A DNA stretch of 64,000 nucleotides from Streptomyces cavernae (GCF_004023625.1 NZ_ML137714.1:1-64000); one strand, 5' to 3'. Counted from the stretch's first letter, positions 29,049-37,829 are shown. Numbers and translations are program-made. Notes: generated by a model not told the origin, from the sequence alone.

Positions 29049-30755
29049 GTGGACGCGCTAGGCCGTGGGCGGGCGGACGATATCGACCCCGCAGACCAGT
29101 GGGTACTGAACCCGAATACCGGCGACTACGAACTGCGACTGCAGCCCTCCGCACCGCAGTCGACCGTACCGAGGCCCCGGAGAACCGCCACCGTCAACAG
29201 GTCGGTGGGGACAACCGTTCCCCCGCACATCGACCCGGGCGCGGTGCCCGGGCCGCGCCGCCGTCGCCCCCTCGAGGAACCGCCGAGCCGCCGCAAGGTC
29301 AGGCCCGAGAAGTCCAAGGGCAAGAAGGTGCTGCTGTGGACGGGCGGCGCCATGGCGTTCGTGCTGGTCGGGGTGAGTGGCGCGGGCTATCTCTACTACC
29401 GGCACCTGAACGGCAACATCACGTCCGTCTCGGACGACGGCGCCGGAACGGGCGGCTTCAGCAAGGACCGTGCCATCAACATCCTGCTGATCGGCACGGA
29501 CAAGCGCACGGGAGCGGGCAACGCGGGCTACGGCGACAGCGGCAGCCCCGGCCACGCGGACACGACGCTCGTGCTGCACGTCTCCAAGGACCGCTCCAAC
29601 GCGACGGTGCTGAGCATCCCCCGCGACCTGATCACCGACATCCCGGACTGTCCCACCACACAGGAGGACGGCTCGCAGAAGGTGATCACAGGGGAACGCA
29701 CACGGTTCAACAACAGCCTCGGCCAGAAGGGCCGGACGCCGAGTTGCACCATGCGGACGGTCACCGAACTCACCGGCCTGAAGATGGACCACTTCATGGT
29801 GGCCGACTTCAACGCTGTGAAGACGCTGACGACGGCGGTGGACGGTGTCACGGTCTGTCTGGCCAAGGACGTCAACGACCCGCAGTCCAAGCTCAATCTG
29901 AAGGCGGGCAACCGCAAGATCGAGGGCGAGACCGCGCTGGCCTTCGTCCGCACCCGGAAGAGCTTCGGCAACAGCGGCGACCTGGACCGCATCAAGGTCC
30001 AGCAGCAGTTCCTCGCCGCGTTGATGCGCAAGCTGAAGTCCAACGACACCCTCACCAGCCCGACGAAGCTGCTGGATCTGGCGGAGGCGGGCACCAAGGC
30101 GCTGACCGTCGACTCCAAGATCAGCTCCATCAACAAGCTCCGCGCCCTGGCCATGGAACTGGGCAAGCTCGACACCAAGAACCTGTCGTTCACCACGGTG
30201 CCCGTCGCCGACAACCCCGCCGAGAAGGTCAAGGTCACGGTGGTCCTGCAGGAGCCCCAGGCCCAGCAGCTGTTCTCCACCATCAAGGGCGACGTGTCGC
30301 TGACCGAGGTCAAGCAGCAGCAGAAGAAGAAGGAGAAGGCCGCGGTCGCCGCCCGCCTCAAGGGCTCCCGCTCCGCCGCCTCCGACGTCCGGGTGAACAT
30401 CTACAACGGCGGTGCCCCCGGCGGATCCGCACAGGAGACTCTCAACTTCCTGCAGATCGAACAGGGCGTGACAAAGTCCAGTCAGCTCGGCAACGCGGAC
30501 GAAACGCTGGCGAAGACAACTCTGGAGTACTCTCCCGATCAGGCCCCGCAGGCGCGCAAGCTCGCCGACATCATGGGGCTGCCCGCGTCGGCGCTGAAGC
30601 CGGGCCAGAGTGAGCAGAGCGCTCAGGGGCTGCCCGCGATGATCCTGACGCTGGGGGAGGACTACCAGGGGGCCGGGGTCTCTCTGTCCGCTCCGACGAC
30701 AGCGCCGGAGGGCATCGAGAAGGCCACGGCAGACAAGGCTGTGTGCGCCAAGTAA
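29049..30755 (+). CDS. LCP family protein 2 with LytR_C domain
   Basis: A 568-residue protein. About 95 disordered, basic, cytoplasmic residues precede one membrane helix (ALMFVLVG-like, about residues 99-118), followed by YLYYRHLNGNI, a junction it shares with LCP protein 3. The LCP domain (about 140-320) has NILLIGTDKRTG, VLSIPRDLITDI, VADFNAVKTL and FVRTRKSFGNSGDLDRIK. A charged linker of Lys/Gln follows, then a LytR_C domain (about 448-550, VRVNIYNGGAPGG). The GTG at 29049 has GGAGGA upstream. A terminator-like hairpin separates it from LCP gene 3, so the pair need not be co-transcribed. Confidence 0.9.
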   Translation: MDALGRGRADDIDPADQWVLNPNTGDYELRLQPSAPQSTVPRPRRTATVNRSVGTTVPPHIDPGAVPGPRRRRPLEEPPSRRKVRPEKSKGKKVLLWTGGAMAFVLVGVSGAGYLYYRHLNGNITSVSDDGAGTGGFSKDRAINILLIGTDKRTGAGNAGYGDSGSPGHADTTLVLHVSKDRSNATVLSIPRDLITDIPDCPTTQEDGSQKVITGERTRFNNSLGQKGRTPSCTMRTVTELTGLKMDHFMVADFNAVKTLTTAVDGVTVCLAKDVNDPQSKLNLKAGNRKIEGETALAFVRTRKSFGNSGDLDRIKVQQQFLAALMRKLKSNDTLTSPTKLLDLAEAGTKALTVDSKISSINKLRALAMELGKLDTKNLSFTTVPVADNPAEKVKVTVVLQEPQAQQLFSTIKGDVSLTEVKQQQKKKEKAAVAARLKGSRSAASDVRVNIYNGGAPGGSAQETLNFLQIEQGVTKSSQLGNADETLAKTTLEYSPDQAPQARKLADIMGLPASALKPGQSEQSAQGLPAMILTLGEDYQGAGVSLSAPTTAPEGIEKATADKAVCAK

Positions 30756-30764
30756 CCCAAGGGG

Positions 30765-30795
30765 TCCGTCGTGCGTCTAACTGACGTACGACGGA
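30765..30795 (+). terminator. Terminator between LCP genes 2 and 3
   Basis: TCCGTCGTGCGTC (30765-30777) pairs with GACGTACGACGGA (30783-30795) with one G-U pair and a 5-nt loop. TTCCTTCGTTT follows, a fair T-rich tail, 10 bp past the LCP2 stop. Confidence 0.75.
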
Positions 30796-30831
30796 TTCCT
30801 TCGTTTGAGGCGCAGGGGTGGGGAGGCAGGG

Positions 30832-32478
30832 ATGGTGCGGAGCAGTGTGCGTGGGGACGGGACGCGACCAGGCGTCCAGCACGCCGCTGAACGGGGAGGG
30901 CACGGGGGTTCGCACGCGGGAGCGGAGCCGGAAGGGAGTGGTGACGGCAACAGCCGTCATGGCAGACCTCGGCGCCGCCGTAAACACCGGATACTCCGCT
31001 GGTCGGCCACGGCCGTCGCGATCGTGGTACTCGGTACGGCCGGCGCCGGCTATCTCTACTACCAGCACCTGAACGGCAACATCCGCAAGGGCCAGCGCAG
31101 CAGCGGCGCCTCCAAGGCCGAGAAGGCCGCGCCCAACGCGGCCGGCCAGACGCCGCTGAACATCCTGCTCATCGGCTCGGACAGCCGTAACTCGGCGGAG
31201 AACCTGAAGCTCGGCGGCAGCAAGCAGAGTGTCGGGTCGAAGCCACTGGGCGACGTCCAGATGCTGATCCACCTGTCCGCGGACCGCAAGAGCGCCGCCG
31301 TCGTGAGCATTCCGCGCGACACCCGGGTGGACATACCGAAGTGCACGGACCCGGAAACCGGCGACATCTATCAGGCGACCAACGACATCATCAACACGTC
31401 GCTGCAGCGCGGCGGCGCCGGCTGCACCCTGGCCACCTGGCAGAACCTCACCAAGGGTGTCTACATCGACCACTGGATGACGATCGACTTCGCGGGCGTG
31501 GTGCGGATGGCGGACGCCGTGGGAGGCGTCGAGGTCTGTGTGCAGCAGAACGTGCACGACCGTCCGCTGCCCAGGGTGCCCGGCGGCTCCGGTCTGAAGC
31601 TGACGGCCGGCAAGAAGAAGGTGACGGGCAAGCAGGCGCTGCAGTGGCTGCGTACCCGGCATGCCTGGGGCAGCGACATCCAGCGCGCCAAGGCCCAGCA
31701 CATGTACATGAACTCGATGATCCGCACACTGCGGGAGCAGAACGTCTTCACCGACAGCGGCCGGCTGATGAAGCTGGCCGAAGCGGCCACGAAGTCGCTC
31801 AAGGTCTCCGAGGAGATCGGCTCGGTCAAGAAGCTGTACGACCTGGGCATGCAGCTCAAGACGGTGCCGACCAACCGGATCACCATGCTCACCATGCCGA
31901 CGGCCGAGGACCCGCTCGACGCGAACCACCTGATCCCGGCGGCGGGGGCCGACAAGATCTGGGCGATGATCCGGGACGACGTGCCCTTCGACAAGAACGG
32001 TGACGCGAGCAAGAAGAAGGCCACCGCATCCGCGGTGCGCACGTCCGAGGACCTGGCCGCCGCGGACGGCGAGATCGGCGTGGTGGTGCAGAACGCGACG
32101 GGTGCCGAGGGCCAGGGCGCGGTCAACGGACGCGCGAACGCGGTCACCGCGGTGCTCACCGGGAAGGGGTTCGCCCGGGCGACGGCCGATCGGACCACGG
32201 CGACGGGGCAGGCGAAGACGGTCGTCCGTTACCCGAGCGCCGAGTTGGCGGGCGACGCCCTGGCGGTCGCCAAGGCACTGGGGATTCCGACGAGTTCGGT
32301 GGAGAAGACGACGGCGGTCTCCGGTGTCACGGTGATCGTGGGCGCGGACTGGCGCTCGGGGAGCACGTACCCGAAGCAGACCACTCCGAAGGCCGGGGAC
32401 GTCCCCGCGGGCAGCGACGCCCTCAACGGTGCGAAGACGGACGCCTGCATGCCCGTGTACGCGCCGTACCGGTTCTGA
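30832..32478 (+). CDS. LCP family protein 3 with LytR_C domain
   Basis: A 548-residue protein, apparent paralogue of LCP protein 2. The N-terminal cytoplasmic part ends in RRRRKHRILRW, followed by a membrane helix (about residues 55-72) and YLYYQHLNGNI. The LCP domain covers about 100-310: NILLIGSDSRNS, VVSIPRDTRVDI, TIDFAGVVRMADAVGGVEVC and WLRTRHAWGSDIQRAKAQ. A LytR_C domain (about 415-520, VVVQNATGAEGQG) ends the protein. The ATG at 30832 has GGGAGG six bases upstream. Two cysteines in the extracytoplasmic part may form disulfides. Followed by a strong terminator. Confidence 0.9.
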   Translation: MVRSSVRGDGTRPGVQHAAERGGHGGSHAGAEPEGSGDGNSRHGRPRRRRKHRILRWSATAVAIVVLGTAGAGYLYYQHLNGNIRKGQRSSGASKAEKAAPNAAGQTPLNILLIGSDSRNSAENLKLGGSKQSVGSKPLGDVQMLIHLSADRKSAAVVSIPRDTRVDIPKCTDPETGDIYQATNDIINTSLQRGGAGCTLATWQNLTKGVYIDHWMTIDFAGVVRMADAVGGVEVCVQQNVHDRPLPRVPGGSGLKLTAGKKKVTGKQALQWLRTRHAWGSDIQRAKAQHMYMNSMIRTLREQNVFTDSGRLMKLAEAATKSLKVSEEIGSVKKLYDLGMQLKTVPTNRITMLTMPTAEDPLDANHLIPAAGADKIWAMIRDDVPFDKNGDASKKKATASAVRTSEDLAAADGEIGVVVQNATGAEGQGAVNGRANAVTAVLTGKGFARATADRTTATGQAKTVVRYPSAELAGDALAVAKALGIPTSSVEKTTAVSGVTVIVGADWRSGSTYPKQTTPKAGDVPAGSDALNGAKTDACMPVYAPYRF

Positions 32479-32507
32479 GCACAGTCCCGCGGCGACCGCA
32501 CGCACAA

Positions 32508-32534
32508 CGGCCCGCTCCCCGGGGGAGCGGGCCC
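32508..32534 (+). terminator. Terminator after LCP gene 3
   Basis: GGCCCGCTCCCC (32509-32520) is complementary to GGGGAGCGGGCC (32522-32533). The closing loop uses the central C/G bases, leaving a stem of at least nine bp, followed by CTTGGTT. It lies 30 bp beyond the stop codon. Confidence 0.75.
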
Positions 32535-32570
32535 TTGGTTCAGTCCCCGCTGTGTTGAGGCCTTGCCGTG

Positions 32571-32817
32571 CTCAGGGGTCCTTGCACTATGAGCGTCCGA
32601 TGAGGTCGCGTGGTCTGGTGCCGTGCATCGCAAGGCGCCGGAGAGCCCTGGATGGGGGTGCCCCCTGCTCGAGCGGAGCCGAAGCTTGGGGGAGGAGCTA
32701 CCTGGGCTTTTCGGCAACGCGGCGATGGGGGTGCCCCCTGCTCGAGCGCAGCCGAGAGCTTGGGGGAGCGGTGCCAGGCCGCGCGACCCGGGCGGGCATA
32801 GTGCAAGGACCCCTCAG
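32571..32817. mobile_element. MITE-like element with 21-bp terminal inverted repeats
   Basis: CTCAGGGGTCCTTGCACTATG (32571-32591) and its near-perfect reverse complement (32797-32817, one mismatch) flank 205 bp. The inside holds two direct copies of a GATGGGGGTGCCCCCTGCTC block, at 32651-32694 and 32724-32768, a motif I remember as common between Streptomyces genes. There is no transposase and no clear target duplication. It could instead be a long-range terminator or a fold-back element. Confidence 0.55.
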
Positions 32818-32873
32818 GCCCCGCTCGTGTCGAACACCGCCCTGCTCAGGCCCCGCTCGTGTCGAGCACCGCC
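32814..32873 (-). repeat. Duplicated 3' end of the glycosyltransferase gene
   Basis: The last 28 bp of the glycosyltransferase gene (32846-32873, including its stop) are repeated with one mismatch immediately downstream (32814-32841), period 32 bp. The outer copy abuts and slightly overlaps the right inverted repeat of the MITE-like element. Confidence 0.85.
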
Positions 32874-33880
32874 GGCCTCCGCGAGGAGATGACCCGCTTG
32901 GCCAGCGAACGAGGGCTCGTCAGGAAGCCGAAGCCCCAGGACATGTGCATCGTGGCGAGCGCCACCGGAATCTGCAGCCGGGCCTTCAGCGGCAGACCCC
33001 GGCCCGCCGGAACCGAGCCCGCGGTGATCGCCGCGAGGTAGCCCCCGGGGATCACCAAGGCCCACGGTGTGAGGGTCGCGCCCACCACGATGCCCGCCGC
33101 TATCGCACAGACCGCCGTCGGCGGGGCGAGGTAGCGCAGGTTGATGGAGCCCTCGTGGTAGCGGGCGACGACGTGCCGCCAGCGGCCGTAGTCCTTGTAC
33201 TGCTTGGCCAGCGCCTTCACGCTCGGCCGCGGGCGGTACGACACCTTCAGCTCGGGCGAGAACCAGATCAGTCCGCCCGCCTCCCGGATCCGGAAGTTCA
33301 GCTCCCAGTCCTGGGCGCGGATGAACTCCTCGTTGTAGCCGCCCTGCTGTTCCAGGGCCTCGCGGCGGAAAACGCCCAGGTAGACCGTCTCGGCGGGGCC
33401 GGCCGCGCCGCCCGTGTGGAAGACCGCGTTGCCCACGCCGATCTTCGACGTCATCGCCGCGGCGACCGCGTGCTCCCAGTCGTTCTCGCCCTCGGCGTGC
33501 ATGATGCCGCCGACGTTCTGCGCGCCGGTCTCCTCCAGGAGGCGTACCGCCGTGGCGATGTAGTTCGGCGAGAGCATCCCGTGGCCGTCCACGCGAACGA
33601 CGATCGGGTGCCGGGACGCCTTGATCGCGGCGTTCAGCGCGGCGGGGGTGCGCCCCGTGGGGTTGGGCACGGTGTGCACCCGCGGGTCCTCGCGTACGAG
33701 CTCCGCGGCGATCTCGTCGGTGCGGTCCGTGGACGGACCGAGCGCGATCACGACCTCCATCTCACCGGGGTACTCCTGGGCGAGGATGGCGGCGACGGCT
33801 CCCCGCAGATGCCGCTCCTCGTTGAGGACGGGCATGATCACGGAGACCGGGGTGGGCTGGACGTCAGGCTTGGCGTTCAT
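32846..33880 (-). CDS. Family 2 glycosyltransferase with C-terminal membrane region
   Basis: A 344-residue protein. The GT-A core occupies about residues 10-240: VSVIMPVLNEERHL, then VVRVDGHGMLSPNYI near 95 as the DxD-like site, and IRAQDWELNFRIREAGG near 190. Two or three hydrophobic segments (about 255-310) place it at the membrane. It probably adds a sugar to a lipid carrier or cell-wall glycan. Its position among LCP genes, beside the nucleotidyltransferase, mirrors a rhamnosyltransferase (WbbL-like) in mycobacteria, but the donor sugar cannot be told from sequence. The ATG at 33880 lies 124 bp from the divergent LCP4 start. Confidence 0.87.
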   Translation of the reverse strand: MNAKPDVQPTPVSVIMPVLNEERHLRGAVAAILAQEYPGEMEVVIALGPSTDRTDEIAAELVREDPRVHTVPNPTGRTPAALNAAIKASRHPIVVRVDGHGMLSPNYIATAVRLLEETGAQNVGGIMHAEGENDWEHAVAAAMTSKIGVGNAVFHTGGAAGPAETVYLGVFRREALEQQGGYNEEFIRAQDWELNFRIREAGGLIWFSPELKVSYRPRPSVKALAKQYKDYGRWRHVVARYHEGSINLRYLAPPTAVCAIAAGIVVGATLTPWALVIPGGYLAAITAGSVPAGRGLPLKARLQIPVALATMHMSWGFGFLTSPRSLAKRVISSRRPAVLDTSGA

Positions 33881-34004
33881 AGGGGGCTCACGTTACCGCG
33901 AACGGGGGACACGGCTGCGCGCCGCCGGGTTCCGTGGCCCGGTCAGGAGATCGTATGGGCCTACGGTGCTCATACCCCCTGCCCACCCCGCGGAGGTAGC
34001 TGCC

Positions 34005-35474
34005 GTGCCCACGCCGACCCGCTCGCCGCGCCGCGCCAGGCTCGTGCCCCCGCGCGGCGCACCGCCGGCTCCCGCCCGGCGCCTTCGGGCCCGCCGCTGG
34101 GCCGCGCGACTGGCGACAACGCTGTCGGTGGTGGTGCTGGCCTCGTCCGGGATCGGGCACGTGGTGGTCAGCAGCCTCGACGGGGACATCGCCCGTATCG
34201 ACCCCTTCAAGGACATGAAGAACCGTCCGCGGGCAGGGCACGGCATGAACGTCCTGCTCGTCGGCACCGACGGCCGGGACGGGGTCACGTCCGAGGCGCG
34301 GCACAAGTACCGGCTGGGCGGGGCTCCCTGCAACTGCACCGACACGATCATCATCGTGCACGTCTCGGAGGGCCGGGACCGCGCCAGTGTGGTGAGCCTG
34401 CCGCGCGACTCGTACGCGGAGATCCCCCCGCACACCAACCGGACCACCGGCCGCGACCACGGCAGGCACCGGACGAAGCTGAACGCGGCGTACGCGGAGG
34501 GAGGGCCGCAGCTGACCGTACGGACGATCGAGCACATGACCGGGGTGAAGATCGACCACTATCTGGAGGTGGACTTCACCAGTTTCATGAAGACGGTGGA
34601 CGTGCTCGGCGGGGTGCAGATCTGTACCGCCCAGCCGCTGAAGGACTCCCACACCGGTTTGAACCTCGCGGCCGGTACGCACGACCTCGACGGCGGGCAG
34701 GCGCTGCAGTACGTGCGCTCCCGGCACGTCGACGCGGCGGGCGACCTCAGCCGGATGCAGCGTCAGCAGCGGTTCCTGGCGGCGCTGGTGGAGCGGGCGA
34801 CCTCCTCCGGAGTGCTGCTGAACCCGGTCACGTTCCGTGAGGTGGGCCGGGCCGTGCTCGGGTCGGTACGGGCGGACGAGGGGTTCGGGATGGACGAGAT
34901 GCTGGAACTGGGCCGCGCCCTGCGGGACTTCTCGCCGTCCTCCTCCGAGTTCACGACCGTGCCGCTCGCATCGGACGGGCGCACGGTGAAGGGCATCGGC
35001 TGGACGGTGAAGTGGGACCGGGAGAAGTCCCGGGAACTGTTCCGGGCCCTGCGCGACGACCGGCCGCTGACACCTCCGCAGCAGCGGGCCCGGGTGGTAC
35101 GGGTGGACGTGGCGCCGGAGCGGATCCGGGTGCGGGTGGAGAACGGCACGACCACGGAGGGACTGGGCAGGCGCGTCGACAGCGGGCTGCGCGGCGTCGG
35201 CTTCCGTACGACGGGCAGGCCCCGGAACGCGGTCGATCGCGAGGTCAAGCGCACGGTCGTCGCCTACGACCCGCGCTGGGACCGCTCCGCCAGGTCCCTG
35301 GCGGCGGCCCTCCCCGGAGCGGAGCTCCGCGAGGCTCCGGGCCAGGGCCCCGTGCTGCGGGTGATCGCCGGGGCGGACTTCAAGGGGGTCACCCGGGTAC
35401 GCGCCCGGACACCGGAGCAGGAACAGGAGGAGAACCGCTTCGAGCCGGTCACCGGGGACCAGGTGACCTGTTAG
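34005..35474 (+). CDS. LCP family protein 4 with LytR_C domain
   Basis: A 489-residue protein. A short basic N-terminus leads to one membrane helix (about residues 38-58). The LCP domain spans about 75-260: NVLLVGTDGRDG, VVSLPRDSYAEI, KIDHYLEVDFTSFMKTVDVL and YVRSRHVDAAGDLSRMQ. A LytR_C domain (about 375-470, RVRVENGTTTEG) follows. GAPCNCTDTI contains two close cysteines. The GTG at 34005 has GGAGG eight bases upstream. The open frame continues to 33621, but that part is antisense to the glycosyltransferase gene. The last 26 bp overlap the convergent, truncated thioesterase gene. Confidence 0.9.
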   Translation: MPTPTRSPRRARLVPPRGAPPAPARRLRARRWAARLATTLSVVVLASSGIGHVVVSSLDGDIARIDPFKDMKNRPRAGHGMNVLLVGTDGRDGVTSEARHKYRLGGAPCNCTDTIIIVHVSEGRDRASVVSLPRDSYAEIPPHTNRTTGRDHGRHRTKLNAAYAEGGPQLTVRTIEHMTGVKIDHYLEVDFTSFMKTVDVLGGVQICTAQPLKDSHTGLNLAAGTHDLDGGQALQYVRSRHVDAAGDLSRMQRQQRFLAALVERATSSGVLLNPVTFREVGRAVLGSVRADEGFGMDEMLELGRALRDFSPSSSEFTTVPLASDGRTVKGIGWTVKWDREKSRELFRALRDDRPLTPPQQRARVVRVDVAPERIRVRVENGTTTEGLGRRVDSGLRGVGFRTTGRPRNAVDREVKRTVVAYDPRWDRSARSLAAALPGAELREAPGQGPVLRVIAGADFKGVTRVRARTPEQEQEENRFEPVTGDQVTC

Positions 35475-35817
35475 GACGGACGCCCCCCGTCTCCGCGCTC
35501 CGCTCAGTCCTCCCTACGTTGTTGATGGACGTCCGGCCGGTCCAGTCGACCTGGGCCTTCACATGGACGAGGTCGCCGACACGAACCGGCTCCAGGAACG
35601 CCATCTCGTCCATGGAAGCGGTGACGGCCGGACCTCCGGAGTGCCGGCCGGCCAAGGCGCCCGCCGCCTCGTCCACCAGCTTCATGATCACGCCGCCATG
35701 CACGGTCCCCAGGAGGTTCGTGTCGTTGTGGGTCATGATGTGGCTGAGCGTGGTCCGGGACGCCGAGGTCGGCTTGCCCGGAATTTCTGGTTCCGGTATG
35801 GGGGCCTGGTCTGTCAT
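35449..35817 (-). pseudogene. Acyl-CoA thioesterase (hotdog fold), C-terminally truncated
   Basis: The frame encodes 122 residues. Residues about 1-100 are a good PaaI/YbgC-like acyl-CoA thioesterase: SHIMTHNDTNLLGTVHGGVI with the active-site region, then ASMDEMAFLEPVRVGDLV and VKAQVDWTGRTSI. Actinobacterial relatives usually run on for another 60-70 residues after TGRTSI. Here that part is replaced by 22 unrelated residues, and the frame stops inside the convergent LCP4 gene. A deletion that fused the gene to foreign sequence is likely. The protein may still fold as a short hotdog, so pseudogene is my best guess rather than certain. Start ATG 35817; TAAGGT lies seven bases before it. Confidence 0.6.
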
Positions 35818-35935
35818 GGCGTCGACCTTATGCTGGTGGACGAATTGGGTGTTTTGCATCAGCCTTGCAACAGCCCTGGTGTGATTTTCCGCCCACTCTG
35901 TATGGGCGCGACCTGGGCACTGCACACTGGGGCGC

Positions 35936-37207
35936 ATGAGCGATTGGCCCGAGGGATGGTCCGGCGACAACAGCCGATACGGACGCGGTAGCGCGAGCGC
36001 ACAGCCTGAGGGCGCCCGTGTGATGCGGCAGGTACAGCGCGGCAGAGGACAGGGCGGCCCCGGAGGCTACTCCGCTCCGCCGCGCGGTGGGGTCCCACCG
36101 CAGCAGTCGTACGACGACTCGTACGACCAGTACGGCTCCTCCCAGGACGGGTACGACAGCGGCTACAACACCGGCCAGGTCTACGGCGGGGGTGGACCCG
36201 GTGCGGCGATGCGCGAACCCCGGCCCGCGCCGAACTGGGGCAAGCGGATCAAGCTGACCGCGATCACCCTGGTCACGCTGCTGGTCGTGGTCTCCGTCAG
36301 CACGTACTTCTGGGCCGATTCCAAGCTGCGGCGCGAGGTCGACCTGTCGAAGGTGATCGACCGGCCGTCCGAGGGCGAGGGAACGAACTACCTGATCGTC
36401 GGCTCGGACAGCCGGGAGGGCATGTCCGCCGAGGAGAAGAAGAAGCTGCGCACCGGCTCGGCCAAGGGCAAGCGCACCGACTCGATGATGATCCTGCACG
36501 TCGGCGACAACGGCAACACGCTGATCTCGCTGCCGCGCGACTCCGACGTGGAGATCCCGACGTTCGTCGGTTCCGAGTCGGGCAAGACGTACAAGGGCAC
36601 CGGCCGACATGTGAAGCTGAACGCGGCATACGCGGAGGACGGCCCCGAACTCCTCGTGCGCACCGTCGAGTTCAACACCGGTCTGCGCATCGACCACTAC
36701 GCCGAGATCGGCTTCGCCGGCTTCGCGAAGATCGTCGACGCGGTGGGCGGTGTCGAGATGGACATCCCCAAGGCGTTCAAGGACTCCAAGTCGGGCGCCG
36801 ACTTCCAGGCGGGCAAGCAGACCCTGAACGGCGAGCAGGCGCTGGCCTTCGTCCGCACCCGCTACGCCTTCGCGGGCAGCGACCTGGACCGTACGAAGAA
36901 CCAGCAGAAGTTCCTCGCGGCCCTGGCCGGCCAGACCGCGACCCCGTCCACGGTCATAAACCCCTTCAAGCTCTACCCCGTGATGGGCGCCGGTCTGGAC
37001 ACCCTGACCGTCGACAAGGACATGAGCCTGTGGAACCTGGCCTCCATGTTCTGGGCGATGAAGGGCGTCACCGGCGGCGACGGCAAGTCCATGAACATGC
37101 CCATCTCGGGCTCCTCCGGCGGCAACCTCGTCTGGGACAAGGCGAAGGTGAAGACGCTGGTGGAGCAGCTGCGGAACGACGAGAAGGTGACTGTCTCGGG
37201 GAACTGA
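35936..37207 (+). CDS. LCP family protein 5 with Tyr/Gly/Gln-rich N-terminus
   Basis: A 423-residue protein. The cytoplasmic N-terminus (1-105) is low-complexity, rich in Gly, Tyr, Gln, Ser and Asp (YDDSYDQYGSSQDGYDSGYN). One membrane helix lies at about 105-125. The LCP domain spans about 145-340: NYLIVGSDSREGM, LISLPRDSDVEI, IDHYAEIGFAGFAKIVDAVG and FVRTRYAFAGSDLDRTKNQQ. No LytR_C domain is present. The ATG at 35936 is well placed. The gene is divergent from the truncated thioesterase gene and ends before a strong hairpin. It differs most from the other four LCP proteins here and is a candidate for the principal attachment enzyme. Confidence 0.9.
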   Translation: MSDWPEGWSGDNSRYGRGSASAQPEGARVMRQVQRGRGQGGPGGYSAPPRGGVPPQQSYDDSYDQYGSSQDGYDSGYNTGQVYGGGGPGAAMREPRPAPNWGKRIKLTAITLVTLLVVVSVSTYFWADSKLRREVDLSKVIDRPSEGEGTNYLIVGSDSREGMSAEEKKKLRTGSAKGKRTDSMMILHVGDNGNTLISLPRDSDVEIPTFVGSESGKTYKGTGRHVKLNAAYAEDGPELLVRTVEFNTGLRIDHYAEIGFAGFAKIVDAVGGVEMDIPKAFKDSKSGADFQAGKQTLNGEQALAFVRTRYAFAGSDLDRTKNQQKFLAALAGQTATPSTVINPFKLYPVMGAGLDTLTVDKDMSLWNLASMFWAMKGVTGGDGKSMNMPISGSSGGNLVWDKAKVKTLVEQLRNDEKVTVSGN

Positions 37208-37253
37208 CACCTCGTGGGACGCGCGGGGCTGAGCAGGAGCTGATCGCCACACA

Positions 37254-37282
37254 GGGGCCCGCCGGTTCGACCGGCGGGCCCC
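37254..37282 (+). terminator. Terminator after LCP gene 5
   Basis: A perfect 13-bp stem (GGGGCCCGCCGGT at 37254-37266 with ACCGGCGGGCCCC at 37270-37282) and a TCG loop lie 47 bp beyond the stop codon. Confidence 0.9.
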
Positions 37283-37424
37283 TCGGTCTGCGCGGTCGGC
37301 GGTCGCGCACCTCCGTGGACCGGACGACTGAGTCCCCCGAAAACAGACGGCTGAGTGCCCCGCGCGGCCGAGTCCGCCGTGCTCCGGACCGCTACCGGTC
37401 TCTCGCCGGTCGATCGCCGGTCGA

Positions 37425-37814
37425 TCACGGGTCGATCCTGCAAAGGCAGAACGGGTGTCCGGCCGGGTCCGCGTACACCCGGAAGTCCCGCTTGCCTCCG
37501 TCGTCGTCCAGGTCGAGCGGTCGGGCGCCCAGCGCGAGGGCCTTCTCCTGGGCGGCCTCCAACTCCTCGATGGTGCTGCCGGCGTCGAAGTCGAGATGGA
37601 GCTGCTGGGAGTCGTCGGCCCGCGGCCACGCCGGGGGCACGTATCCCGGCGCCTTCTGGAAGGCGATCTTGTAGCTGCCGGGCACGTCCAGATCTACCCA
37701 CTCCCCCTCGCCCCGGACCGTGCCACCGAGCAGCCGCGCGTAGAACTCGGCGAGGGCACTCGGGTCGGGGCAGTCGAGCACGACGGAATGCATGCGTACG
37801 ACGGGCTCCACCAT
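37425..37814 (-). CDS. VOC/glyoxalase superfamily protein A
   Basis: A 129-residue vicinal-oxygen-chelate protein with two beta-alpha-beta-beta-beta modules: MHSVVLDCPDPSALAEFYAR at the start and DFRVYADPAGHPFCLC at the end. VOC proteins include dioxygenases, glyoxalase I and antibiotic-binding proteins. The usual metal ligands are partly present (His8, His in QLHLDFD), but no function can be inferred. It is a tandem paralogue of the following gene, 15 bp apart, and both are divergent from a CGNR regulator. ATG at 37814. Confidence 0.85.
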   Translation of the reverse strand: MVEPVVRMHSVVLDCPDPSALAEFYARLLGGTVRGEGEWVDLDVPGSYKIAFQKAPGYVPPAWPRADDSQQLHLDFDAGSTIEELEAAQEKALALGARPLDLDDDGGKRDFRVYADPAGHPFCLCRIDP

Positions 37815-37829
37815 GTCTCCTTCATATCG

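Larger units (their letters stand above)
32479..32845. other. Convergent gap containing a MITE-like element
   Basis: The 367 bp between the convergent LCP3 and glycosyltransferase genes hold the LCP3 terminator (32508-32534), a 247-bp element with terminal inverted repeats (32571-32817), and a 32-bp duplication of the glycosyltransferase gene end (32814-32845). No gene is supported. Confidence 0.75.

Noticed and set aside
32571..32817. Insertion sequence
   Set aside because: There is no transposase frame in the element; it is listed only as MITE-like.
37254..37282. tRNA-like GGTTCGACC motif
   Set aside because: It is the loop of a perfect terminator hairpin; no cloverleaf can be formed.
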